A DNA stretch of 59,155 nt from an uncultured Paraburkholderia sp. GTDB lineage: Bacteria; Pseudomonadota; Gammaproteobacteria; Burkholderiales; Burkholderiaceae. Shown in pieces: positions 11,176-20,554 of the stretch. The notes beneath the pieces were generated by a model. The model had not been told where the DNA came from, made no database searches, and saw nothing but the letters and a program-made list of their open reading frames with translations. Every line of letters begins with the position of its first letter. Position 1 is the stretch's first letter. The stretch lies in the NCBI GenBank assembly GCA_940747215.1, contig CALNWS010000025.1, forward strand, positions 1 through 59,155, written 5' to 3'. The position numbers were made by a program, and so were the translations under genes.

Positions 11176-12063
11176 CTAGTCCAACGCCATGCGCCCGGCC
11201 AGCGCCGTGAGCGTCTCCGCGCACGGCGTAGCGATTTTCAGCGCCAGCATCGGATCGGCGCGCGTGCGCCCGAGGTTGATCACCACCACCGGCTTACCCT
11301 GCTTCTGCGCCCACACGCAGAAGCGATACCCCGAATACACCATCAGCGACGAACCGACCACGAGCACGGCGTCCGCTGCATCGAGTGCATGCGACGCCGC
11401 TTCGACACGCTCGCGCGGCACGCTTTCGCCGAAGAACACCACCGCCGGTTTCAGCAACCCGCCGCAATTCGGGCAGGCGGGAATGCAGAACGAGTCGAGG
11501 TCGTGCCTTTCGAGATGCGCGTCGCCATCGGCGCCGGTTTCGGCGGTGACGGAGAACAGTGCGGGATTTTCGGCTTCGAGCGTTTGCTGGATCGATGCAC
11601 GCGAGTGATGCATGCCGCAATCTAGGCATGTCACGCCGCCGATGCCGCCATGCAGTTCGACCACGTCGTGACTGCCCGAGCGCTAATGCAACCCGTCGAC
11701 GTTCTGCGTAATCAGCGTGGGAATGTGGCCCGCGGCCTAGAGCCTTGCGAGCGTAACATGCGCGGCATTGGGCTGCGCCTTGCCGACGACGGGCCAGCCG
11801 ACCATGCTGCGCGCCCAATAACGCCTGCACATCGCCTCGGTGCCGAGAAACTCCTGCAACGTGATTGGCGGCGAGCGCTTCCACTCGCCGTTCTCGTCGC
11901 GATAGCCGGGAATGCCGGAGTCAGTGCTGATGCCCGCGCCCGTCAGCACGAAAAGGTGCGGATAACGTTGCACGAAGTCTTGCAGTTCGTCGAGCGCTTC
12001 GGGTGTGAGCGAAGCGGCAGTCGGATCGGAAGAATCGATGAGCGCGGACGGAGTGTCGGTCAT
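11176..12063 (-). pseudogene. cobB: Sir2-type NAD-dependent deacetylase, two nonsense codons
   Basis: The sirtuin family removes acyl groups from lysines using NAD. The NAD-binding GAGISTDSGIPGYRDENGEW and the zinc cysteines (CLDC...CPNC) are intact, as are GSSLMVYSG and VVVINLG. Two stops interrupt the middle in one frame: a TAG at about 11739 where Glu is expected in LARLEAAGH, and a TAG at about 11684 where Gln is expected in NVDGLHQRSGS, the catalytic-histidine region. No frameshift is needed to rebuild the protein. Without readthrough only the first 108 residues are made. Confidence 0.92.
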
Positions 12064-12081
12064 GACGGAACGTGGGATGGG

Positions 12082-12312
12082 CTACGTGCGCCCGCTTTCA
12101 TCGGGATGCCGCGCCTGCCATTCGGCAAGCGCGACGCGATAACGCGCGAGCGCTTCACCGTAGAGATCGAACACGCACGGACTGCAGCCGCTGTTGCAGC
12201 AATCCTCGAGTTCGGGCTGCACGGGCGGCTCTGGCCGCGGATCTTCCGCGACGGTGTCCGCGCCGCTGTCCGGTTTCTCGTTCGTGTTGTCGTTGACGGT
12301 AGCTTGTGACAC
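12082..12312 (-). CDS. Oxidoreductase-like N-terminal domain protein
   Basis: Intact 76-residue protein. An acidic, proline-rich start leads into DCCNSGCSPCVFDLYGEAL, the four-cysteine signature of the small oxidoreductase-like family, then a helix ending in an arginine-rich tail. The cysteines could bind metal or an Fe-S centre; no activity is established to my knowledge. It ends at a TAG, so TAG is still a normal terminator here. It begins upstream of the sirtuin gene on the same strand and may be co-transcribed with it. Confidence 0.85.
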   Translation of the reverse strand: MSQATVNDNTNEKPDSGADTVAEDPRPEPPVQPELEDCCNSGCSPCVFDLYGEALARYRVALAEWQARHPDESGRT

Positions 12313-12410
12313 GGCGAATCACTTCTTCTGAATGCGGCAAACAATCAGTATAAGTTGATCGCGTGACCGCCATGCGTGCGGCCGTTAGCGGACCGCAAGT
12401 CAACCTTGAA

Positions 12411-13172
12411 TCAGCCGCGTCCCACGAACGGCATCTTCGTCGCCATGACCGTCATGAACTGCACGTTGGCCGATAGCGGCAAACCCGCCATGTAGAGCAC
12501 GGCATCGGCTACGTGCTGAACGTCCATCAACGGTTCGGCCGCGATCTCGCCGTTCGCTTGCGGCACGCCGCGCGCCATCCGCTCGGCCATTTCCGTCGCG
12601 GCATTGCCGATGTCGATCTGCCCGCACGCGATGTCGTATTTGCGGCCATCGAGCGATACGGCCTTGGTCAGCCCCATGATCGCATGTTTGGTGGCCGTGC
12701 AGGCAATGAATGCTATTGGGCCGTGGCGCATGTGCGGAAATCGACCCGTTGTTGATGATGCGGCCACCACGCGGGCTCTGCGTTTTCATACCGAACGCGG
12801 CGCGCGTGCAGAGAAACACGCCCGTGAGATTCGTATCGACCACCGAGCTCCACTCGTCGATGTCGAGTTCGTCGATATCGACGCGAGCCGTTGCGTCCCG
12901 CGTTATTGAACAGCATGTCGAGGCGGCCGCGTTACGCGCGAATCGTATCGAACAACGCGGCGACGCTCTCCGCCTGCGTGACGTCGCACGGCACTGCGAG
13001 CGCTTCTCCTTCTAAGCCGGGCCTCGTCCACGACGGCCTGAAGCGCGGCCTCACGCCGTCCCGCGAGCACGACGCTATAGCCGTGTTCGAGCAGCTTGAG
13101 CGCACAGGTGCGGTCGATGCCGCTGCCCGCGCCCGTGACGAGCGCCACTTTTCCGATTCCCGTTGCAGTCAA
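12411..13172 (-). pseudogene. Short-chain dehydrogenase, multiply frameshifted
   Basis: SDR-family NAD(P) oxidoreductase. The cofactor motif VALVTGAGSGID is followed by VVLAGRREAAL; the frame is then lost around 13010, recovers at NNAG near 12900, and shifts again near 12730. The last part ([36 protein letters not shown] to FVGRG) is clear. The catalytic Tyr of the YxxxK motif reads Cys (CTATK). The best start is a TTG at 13172 with AAGGAG upstream, perhaps a mutated ATG. Confidence 0.85.
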
Positions 13173-13431
13173 AGCACTTCTCCTTGTGAGGCCGACGTTT
13201 CGTGAGGTTTTGCGAGGTTTCACATGCGTGCTTCAGCACCATACCGCAGCGCACCGCCCGTCACAAATCACGCGAATGCGTATCCGCCAACAGAAGCCGG
13301 ATGTAAAGCCTTACAACCTGCAACTGTGTCGGCTCACGCATCAATGGTATCGCTTATCGTTCGCTGTTACGCGCCGTATGCACGCAACGAAAGAGCCTTG
13401 CCGAAAGGAAGGTGACAGGACGCAACGCTTT

Positions 13432-14247
13432 ATGAACAACCTTTTCACGCCACAACACGGTTCGCAGCACGACCAGCGCCCGGCGCAGCGGCACAGCCGC
13501 GCGCGGGAACTGCCGCGCCGCTGGCCGCATCCGGCTATCCCGCGATGCTCACAGCCACGGCCGCGTGGCACGTGCTCGTGCTGGCCGGCTGGCTGATCAG
13601 GCCCGCTGCATGGGCGTGGTGGCTTGCGGCGATCTTCGTGAACCACGCGATCTTCACGATCGCGGGACTGCTTCCGCACACTACGCTGTTCGGCCCGAAC
13701 TAGACACGTCTGCCCGAACACGCGCGCAATGCAGACGCCATTGCGCTCACCATCGACGACGGCCCCGACCCTGTCGTCACGCCGCAAGTGCTCGATCTGC
13801 TCGACGCGTTCAATGTGCGCGCCACCTTCTTCTGTATCGGCGCAAAAGCGCAGTGTCATCCCGCGCTCGTGGGGGAAATCGTGGCGCGCAGTCATGCGCT
13901 GGAAAATCATTCGCAAGTACACGTGCATACGTTTTCGGTGACGTTTCCCGGCTCGCTCACACGCGAGATCGACACCGCGCAACACACGCTCGAAGCGCTG
14001 AGCGGCGAATGCCCCATGTTCTTCCGCGCACCGGCGGATTTGCGCAATCTCTTTCTCGAACCCGTTCTGCACAAGCTCGATCTGCGGCTCGCAGCATGGA
14101 CGTGGCACGGTTACGACACGCGCGAACGCTATCCGCAGCGCGTTGCAAAACGTTTGCTCGACGGTTCGACGGTCTCGCACCGCGCGACATTCTGCTTCTG
14201 CACGACGGCAACGCCGCACACACGATCGAAGGCAAGCCGCTGATAAC
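13432..14247 (+). pseudogene. Polysaccharide deacetylase (NodB fold), broken and 3'-truncated
   Basis: Two N-terminal hydrophobic helices (AMLTATAAWHVLVLAGW, WWLAAIFVNHAIFTIAGLL) precede a NodB domain with the metal motif TIDDGPDPVVTP and RATFFCIGAKA. In NodB, DD and later histidines bind the metal; the second motif SHALENHSQVHVHTFS is visible. Lesions: a shift near the start, a TAG at about 13702 for the Trp in FGPNWTRLP, and an 8-base tandem duplication at 14158-14173 that shifts the frame just before LAPRDILLLHDGNAAHTIEGKPLI. The gene then runs directly into the reversed 3' end of xth, so its last residues were removed by a deletion. Confidence 0.88.
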
Positions 14248-14782
14248 GCTCGCGGCTTTCGGGCTGCAACAGCGCGTCCTTCAGCCATGAGCGCGTGTTG
14301 TAGATGTCTTCGTCCGGTGGGCACGACATTGAAGTTGCCCGCGATTACCACGGGGTATCCGCTTTTGAAAAGCTTCCCGTGTGTTTGATCAGATGATCGA
14401 ACCATTCGAGCTTGTATTCGAACTTGGGGCCCGGCTGCGGATTGCCGTTCGGCAAGTACAGACAGCACACGAGCAAGCCGCCGACCGCCGCTTCCAGATA
14501 ACGGCTATGCGTGTCGTGCTCGAATCCCGGCAAGCTGCGGCGGCTTTCGAGCGGCGGCTCGCCCTTCGACAGAATCGCCACACCGTTCCACGCGCTTTGC
14601 CCTTGCCAGAGTGCGCCGTACCCCGCTTTGCGCAACTGCTCGACGGGAAACGCACTATCCACGGCTTTGAGTTCCTGCAGACACACGATATCGGGCGACT
14701 CGCGTTCGAGCCATTGCAACAGGGCGGGCAGCCGCGAACGGATGCCGTTGATATTGTATGTGGCGAGTCGCAGCCTGCTCAT
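14245..14782 (-). pseudogene. xth: Exonuclease III, broken and 3'-truncated
   Basis: AP endonuclease/3' exonuclease of base-excision repair. The N-terminus MSRLRLATYNINGIRSRLPALLQWL with LQELKA (catalytic Glu) is intact. Near 14380 one base is lost after LIKHTG, and near 14322 another shift precedes EDIYNTRSWLKDALLQPESRERYQRL. The catalytic Asp motif reads GNFNVVP where GDFN is expected, so the active site is also mutated. The last 40-50 residues, including the final catalytic Asp-His, are missing because the gene is fused tail-to-tail with the deacetylase. Confidence 0.9.
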
Positions 14783-14806
14783 CGAAGTTTCCTCTCGAAT
14801 GGCGTG

Positions 14807-14960
14807 TTATCCCGCAGCCAGATCGCACCACTCCATCGCCCACGATCTGGCGCAGGCAATCGCGTCGGCTTCAGTTGAAAATGTGTCGATGTCGCCGGAA
14901 TCGTGCGACTGAAGATGCTCGTTTTCCGCGGCACGCGCGTGATCCTGGCACGTGCGTAGT
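14807..14960 (-). pseudogene. C-terminal remnant of a small unknown protein
   Basis: The - frame ending at 14807 reads EHLQSHDSGDIDTFSTEADAIACARSWAMEWCDLAAG (middle part DTFSTEADAIACARSWAMEW), which looks like a conserved compact domain end rather than random sequence. Its start is not visible. It immediately precedes xth on the same strand. No function can be given. Confidence 0.3.
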
Positions 14961-14989
14961 AGAGACCTTCGTCCGCATGACGCGCGCGG

Positions 14990-15480
14990 CAGTCGCCGAG
15001 TTTCCCGCAGCACGCCTTGCGCATGCCGTCCTTGTCACGAGCACGATTGCGAGCGGCACGATTGCTTCGATCGATACGAGCCGTGCGCAGACGTTGCCCG
15101 GCGTGCTGCTCGTCATGACGTATCAGAACGCGCTGCGTCTGCCGAACGGCGGCAAGCCTGCGCTCGCGCCGCCTGCGGGACGGCGTCTTTCCCTATTGCA
15201 GGACAACGAGGTGCATTACAGCAACGAGCCCGTTGCTGTGGTCGTGGCCGACACGCTCGAACATGCGACCGACGCCGCGCACCAGTTGCGCATCGTCTAT
15301 CAACGGAACGCCGCGACCGTGGATTTTGCGCAGGCGAAGCCGATCGAAGCGACGTCGACAGTAAAGCCCGTTGCCGAAAAGCAGAAGTACTCGTTTCACT
15401 CGTTCGGCGCGGTGTTCGTCGAAGTTCACGTAGACGCGGAACTCGGGACGATTCGCGTGCCGCGTGTGGTCGCCGTATAT
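14990..15480 (+). pseudogene. Xanthine dehydrogenase-family molybdopterin-binding subunit, remnant
   Basis: Resembles the large (YagR-type) subunit of molybdenum hydroxylases. N-terminal domain sequence (LPGVLLVMTYQNALRLPNGG, NEVHYSNEPVAVVVADTLEHATDAAHQLRIVY) runs to about 15370 and is followed without a gap by C-terminal sequence (KQKYSFHSFGAVFVEVHVDAELGTIRVPRVV). Most of the catalytic molybdopterin domain, several hundred residues, has been deleted. The coding sequence also stops abruptly at about 15480. No enzyme activity is possible. Confidence 0.8.
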
Positions 15481-15560
15481 GGTGTGGGACGTGGACGACC
15501 CGGGCATTCTGCGCGACGTCGGTACGCCTGAAGACCTGCAGAAACGTCGCGGCTTCACAC
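15464..15560 (+). pseudogene. 3' fragment of MobA-like nucleotidyltransferase (MocA type)
   Basis: The short peptide DVDDPGILRDVGTPEDLQ matches the C-terminal end of molybdenum cofactor cytidylyltransferases, where this motif is standard. It follows the hydroxylase remnant directly, consistent with a deletion that ran from the hydroxylase gene into a neighbouring cofactor-maturation gene. Only about 30 residues remain. I see nothing coding in 15560-15665. Confidence 0.45.
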
Positions 15561-15665
15561 TCGGGGACTTGATCGACACGACGGTTTTGACGGATTCTGT
15601 ATATCCATACAGCATTTCCGTGAGCACATGCACGCTGGTTTGCGCGTGGCCACGGTGGCGTCCGC

Positions 15666-17337
15666 ATGAACCGCATGATCCGTATTTCCATCGAACCGAA
15701 CTTCGCCGCGTGGTGCCGCGCCGCGCGGGCGCTGCTGCGGCGAGGCATCGCGCCGGAGAGGGTCGAGTGGGTGGAGTCCGGGTCTGTCACGCAGGCGGGT
15801 GAGTTGGCGGGGATCGAGGCGGATTTTTCTGCGGAGACGTCTGGGATTCTGCTGTGGCTTCGGCGGGTTCGGGTGGTTCAGTGCCTCGGGTGCTCCAGGT
15901 GCTCCGGATGCTTCGGGTAACTCGCCTGGCTCAGAAGGCTCGGCTAATCCGCCTGCATCGCTCCCACCCGCCGTGGCCATCCCGCGCGAACTGCTTGCGC
16001 GGCTGAAAACCGCTGCCTGTTTCCGCGCGCCAGACCGTTGGGCGCTGTTCTACCGCGTGCTGTGGCGCTGGACGCAAGGCGAGCGTCGCGTCATCCATCC
16101 CGCCGACGCCGACGGCGCGTTGCTCGCCCAGCGTACTGATTCGGTGGAACGCGAAACCGGCGATCTGCTCATGCTCACGCTGTTCAGGCGCCGCGATCCG
16201 TCGATGGGACCGCCGGAATTCGTCGGCTGCTAAGAGCCCCGGAGCGATCTACTGGAGCGAGCCACCGCGCGCTTTGCCGAGCGCATGGGCGAATCCACGT
16301 GGATGTTCGCCACGCCGCACGGCGCGGCATTCTGGAATGGCCTGCTGTTGCGCAATCCGCGCACGTCGGCGGAAGAACAGGAGGAAAACGAGCAGGCGCT
16401 GCCCGCCGGCGCGATGGCGGGAGAAGCCGTTACCAGCGAACTGGCCGAAGCGCTCTGGCTCGCTTACTACGCGAACGCGGTCAGTCACGAACCGGTGCCA
16501 ATGCCCTTGCGATACTGGAGAACGCCGCCCGCCGGACCGCCGCTGCCCGCGCATCTCGCCCGCGAGCGCTGCCGGCTCGGCGCGCAGCGCGCGAGCGTGC
16601 GCGTGCCGGAGAAACCGTCCGTCGAATATTCCGCGCTGACGCCGCCGTTTCGCGAGCCCACCGGTTCGCTCGCCACGTGCCGCCGGTACGCGCTGTGACG
16701 CAATGCGAGGCAGGCCGTCGCGGGCATGGGCCCTTCGGATTCGAAGCCATCGATCATGGTGGTGGGCGAGCAGCTTGGCGAGTACGAGAACCAGCATAGC
16801 GAGCCGTTCGCCGGTCCCGCCGGCCAGTTGCTGGATACCGTGCTCGCGCGCGCGGAGATCGAGCGAGGCGGGTTGTATCTGACCTACGCTGTCAAACATT
16901 ACAAGCGGGAGACATTCGATCACCATCGCGTGCATCGCACGCCCGCGCCGCGCGAGGTCGAAGCCTGCCAGTACTGGCTGGAAAAAGAGCTGACGCAAGT
17001 CGCGCCACGCGTGATCGTCACACTGGGCACCACCACGGCGCTCAAGGCGCTGACCGGCGCGCACGTCAATCTGTCCGAATATCTCGGGCAGACGATCGCG
17101 CACGGCGGCCACCTGATCGTGCCGACCTAGCATCCCGCCTACGCGCTGCGAACCGCGCACGCGCTGTTGCGAGAGGACATCGTCGCGGGCATCGCGGCCG
17201 CGTTCAGATGCGCAGCGGCGCTGGCGAAGCAGACCCCGTGCGCCGGATCGCAGCAGAACGAAGCCGCGGGCGTGAATGATGAGCCACCCGCCGAGCCACC
17301 CGGTGAACAACCCGGCGGACACCTCAACGGCCAATGA
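15666..17337 (+). pseudogene. DUF4130-UdgX fusion (uracil-DNA glycosylase), broken
   Basis: The N-terminal part is a DUF4130/TIGR03915-type domain (PRELLARLKTAACFRAPDRWALFYRVLWRW to FAERMGESTWMFATPHGAA). The C-terminal part is a family-4-like uracil-DNA glycosylase of the UdgX type: VVGEQLGEYENQ, PFAGPAGQLLDTV, the R-H-T-P loop RVHRTPAPREVEACQYW whose histidine bonds uracil in UdgX, and VTLGTTTALKALTG. Lesions: a frame change in the low-complexity linker at 15840-15930, TAA at 16231-16233 for a Tyr codon, a further scrambled linker at 16440-16720, and TAG at 17128-17130 just before HPAYALR. The protein cannot be made. Confidence 0.85.
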
Positions 17338-17675
17338 GGTGAGCACATTCGGGAGACGGCACACTCCCAGCGGTGAGTCTTTACAGGAAACAGGTGTGCC
17401 GAAGTCACCACCGGGCATACCGCTTGCGCTCAATCAAACGTACGGTTGCAGCCGCGTCATGTGTTCGCGTGCGCCATGTACGCGGAAACGGTCACGCAAA
17501 CCACATTATTTGTGCCTAAGCTAAGTTGACATGAAACGCGCGATGCCACGAACGCCGCGAATGCTGCAGTACGCGCCACCATCGCGCACACGCCGGAGCC
17601 GCACTTTCGCGTCGCACGTGAGCATTGCCGACGCACCGCCTGCGTCCCGCACGCTCCGATCATCCTGCCAGCCTC
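17338..17675. other. Intergenic, no recognisable gene
   Basis: Follows the UdgX end and precedes the PIG-L gene. Short frames in all directions have no recognisable motif. The 3' boundary of the UdgX gene is uncertain, so its last residues may extend a little into this stretch. Confidence 0.4.
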
Positions 17676-18290
17676 ATGAGCGAAACCAGTCCACGTCTTT
17701 TCATCGTCTCACCCCATTTAGACGACGCCGTCTTCAGTTGTGGCGAACTGCTCACCGCACATCCGGACGCCGCGGTCTGCACCGTGTTCGCCGCGCCGCC
17801 CGAACAGGAGATGCATACCGAGTGGAACAAGGAGTCCGGTTTCGCCGACGCTCACGATGCCATCCATCAGCGCACGATCGAGGACAACCGCGCGCTCGAA
17901 GAGACGATTTACCGCACCACGGCCAACACGCTGCTGATGTCGCTCGGTTTGCATCACAACGACCACGTTCGCGTGTTCGAGGCTTGCTGCGAAATCCTGC
18001 CGCGGCTGTCGCACCTCGTGTGTTTCGGCTACGAGGAAGCGATTCACCGGCGCACGCCGGGCGTCGTGCAGGCGCGGCTCGCAAACCTCCCGCAGTGCGG
18101 CATCGTCGCGACACCGGCGCAGCCGAGCGCCGGCCACACGATCGACGCGGCGTGCCGCGCGTAGCTCAAGCGCGAGGCCGTAACGGCATATGCAAGCCAG
18201 TTGCGCGCGTTCGGCACGGGTCACTACGAAGATGTGTTCGCCGCCGAGCGCTACTGGCAACTGAGCGTGGAGCGTCGCGCGAAAAAATGA
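17676..18290 (+). pseudogene. PIG-L family deacetylase, one amber codon
   Basis: LmbE/PIG-L zinc deacetylases act on N-acetyl sugars or related small molecules. The metal motif SPHLDDAVFSCGE is at residues 10-22 and a second histidine motif HHNDHVRVFEAC is near residue 90. The frame runs 205 codons with one TAG at 18162-18164 (CRA*LKREAVTAYASQ), where Lys is likely. The spacing between the first motif and HHNDH is short for the family, hinting at an older in-frame deletion. The product stops after 162 residues, before the C-terminal helices. Confidence 0.85.
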
Positions 18291-18388
18291 ATGAAGCGGT
18301 GGGTGCGGCAGTACCCAGGAAATTGCCTACGCTTTGAAGAAACGGCGGCTTGCCCCCAACGCCTTTCAACCGATTCGAAGAGGACGCC

Positions 18389-18544
18389 ATGAGCTACGAC
18401 ATGCACACGAACCCGATTCCCGACCCCAACGCCGATCCGACGCGCGATCCGGAAGGCGGCGATCCGCTCGTCCCGCCATCGCCGGGACATCACGTGGAAG
18501 AGCCGCAGCGGCCTGACGGTCCGCCGGACAAGGATCCGGTGTAA
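18389..18544 (+). CDS. Small Pro/Asp-rich conserved protein
   Basis: Intact 51-residue protein starting MSYDMHTNPIPDPNADPTR, very rich in Pro, Asp and Gly and with no hydrophobic segment, so probably disordered. The ATG follows AGAGGA by 6 bases, and the gene is closed by a strong hairpin. Similar short proteins are familiar from Burkholderia genomes, but no function is known to me. Confidence 0.75.
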   Translation: MSYDMHTNPIPDPNADPTRDPEGGDPLVPPSPGHHVEEPQRPDGPPDKDPV

Positions 18545-18550
18545 ACGAAA

Positions 18551-18587
18551 AGCGCGCCGCATCACGTGTCTCGTAATGCGGCGCGCT
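18551..18587. terminator. Bidirectional hairpin
   Basis: Twelve-base arms (AGCGCGCCGCAT and its complement) flank a 13-base loop. The hairpin lies between the small + gene and the 3' end of the - strand phosphonate operon. Confidence 0.75.
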
Positions 18588-18639
18588 CCGAAACCAGCTT
18601 CAACGCGTAGTTCAACGCACGCGCAAATACACGTTGAAA

Positions 18640-19666
18640 TCAGCGCATCAGTTCGGTGAAGCCTTGCAGCAGCCGGTCGATGTCGGCAGCGTGGATATTG
18701 CCCATCGTCGAGATCTGGAACAGTTCGGCCGACAAACCGCCCTGCCCCGCGTAAATGACGAAGCCGCGCACCTTCAGCGCGTCGTGCAGTTTCGGATACG
18801 CGATGCCCTTCGGCAGGCGGTAAGCGCACAACACCACCGACGACTGCTCCGGCGGCAACACGTTCTCCATGCCACGTTCGGCGAGACCCGCGCGCGCCAG
18901 CCGCCCTCGTCCGCGAGTTCGCGCAGCGCTTCGACAAGGACGTAGTACGCGTGCACTGACGGCGTGAACGGCGTATTGCGCTGATCCTGCAAACGCGCGA
19001 GACGGCCGAGGTCGAGATAGTACGCGCGCATCACGGCCTGCTCGAGCGCCGCGCGGCGCACCAGCACGAACGACGCGCCCGGCACGCCGTGCAGACACTT
19101 GTTCGCGGTGGCGGCCACGGCGTCGAGACTCGCGTCGGCGAAATCGATCGTTTCGGCGCCGAAACTGCTCACGCCGTCCACCAGCAGACGCAGGCCGCGC
19201 TCGCGGCACAACGCGCCGATCGCGGCGATATCGTTCAGGCGCCCGGTCGTGGTTTCGTGTAGATCACGGCCACGTGCGTGAATGCCTTGTTCGCGTCGAG
19301 GCGCGCGGCGATCTGTGCGACATCCGGCGCGTCCATCCAGCCGTGCTTGAGCGACTCGTGCGCGATGCCGTATTGCGTGGCAATCTGCGAAATGCGCTCG
19401 CCGTACACGCCATTTTCCACCACCAGCAGCTTGCCGTTCTGCGGCACCAGCGCGGCGGTCATGCTTTCCACGGCGGCCGTGCCGGAGCCGGTCATGAGGA
19501 TGGCTTGCCATTCGTCCAGATTCAGGCCGTACACGCCGACGAGACGCGTGCGCGCTTCTTCCTGCATGTCGAAGAATTCGCTTTCGCGGTGGCACAGGTC
19601 GGTCTGCAACAGGCTGTTGCGAACGCACTCGGTGAGCGTCACCGGACCGAGATTGAGCAGCAGCAT
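18640..19666 (-). pseudogene. phnW: 2-aminoethylphosphonate-pyruvate transaminase, frameshifted
   Basis: PLP enzyme that interconverts phosphonoacetaldehyde plus alanine and 2-aminoethylphosphonate (AEP) plus pyruvate; in this operon the biosynthetic direction is likely. Family landmarks: LLLNLGPVTLTECVR start, MTGSGTAAVESM, VDGVSSFGAE and the PLP lysine in ANKCLHGVPGASF. One base is lost near 19262 before HETTTGRLNDIA, and a second shift near 18900 separates LADEGGW from the clean tail ending LLQGFTELMR. The ATG at 19666 has AAAGGAG upstream. It is the last gene of the phosphonate operon. Confidence 0.92.
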
Positions 19667-19684
19667 GAACACTCCTTTAGCAGC

Positions 19685-20554
19685 TTAAGCCGCGCCGATG
19701 TGGCGCATCAGGCGCGTCTTCACAGCGGGCCGGGGTAATCGTGGGACGCTGCAGACCGTCGGGCGTGCCGCGACGGATCGCAAGGCGCACGAAACGCGGA
19801 CCGCTCGCGGGCGCGGCAGCGAACACCTCGTCGATCACGTCCGCATGGTCGCTTTCTACCGCCGACGCATAGCCGCACGCCGCCGCGACGCCCGCGAACG
19901 ACACCTGCGGCGACACCGTCGCCTAGCCGCCCGTGGAATCGTGCGCGCCGTTATCGAGCAGGATGTGCGTGAGATTCGGCGTGCCGTACGCGCCGAGCGT
20001 CGCGAGTTCGTTCGCGCCCACGCTGCCGAACGACGAGCGCGGCGCTGCCCTTCTGCATGACGAGCGCGTAAGGGCGGCCGGTTGCGTCCATATGCGCGAC
20101 GGCGCGGTCGAGTGCCGGGCCGATGGCGTCGGCTTCCGTCGGGAAGGTTTCCCACAAAATTTCCATCGTGTCGAGCATGGCCGGCGTGACCGGGTCCATC
20201 AGCGCGTGCTGCGGTTCGTCGGCGACGCCGGGTTGACCGCGCCAAGTCACGATCAGCAGTTGCGGCAGACGGAACGTCCACGTGAGCGACGTGAGCGGAC
20301 TCACGGCGTTGCCGAGGCCGGAGTTCTGCATCATCGTGACGCCGCGCCGGCCGTTCTGCGCGCCGAGCGTGACGCCCACGATCAGCGCGACGGCATCACC
20401 CTCGTTCGCCGCCGATACACGCCGATACATAACGCAGCAATTCGTTCTGCAAAACGTAATTGATGAACGGCGTGAGGTACGAACACGGCACGCCCGCATA
20501 CCAGTCGAAGCCGCGCTCTTGCGCCGCCTCGACGAACTGTGCCGCTTCGATCAT
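19685..20554 (-). pseudogene. aepY: Phosphonopyruvate decarboxylase (ThDP), broken
   Basis: Converts phosphonopyruvate to phosphonoacetaldehyde, the irreversible pull that drives phosphonate synthesis. The N-terminus WYAGVPCSYLTPFINYVL matches the family's conserved start, and ANEGDAVALIVGVTLG contains the ThDP-activating Glu. It is damaged by a shift near 20405, a second near 20055 after MQKGSAAL, a TAG at about 19925 for Gln in GGQATVS, and a final shift near 19725 before the tail VKTRLMRHIGAA. The ATG at 20554 overlaps the stop of the upstream gene (ATGA), showing former translational coupling. Confidence 0.9.

Noticed and set aside
15830..15960. Repetitive GC-rich stretch with recurring CGGGTG/TCCGG-like words
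   Set aside because: Low-complexity Ser/Gly/Pro linker of the UdgX fusion, not a regular repeat array.
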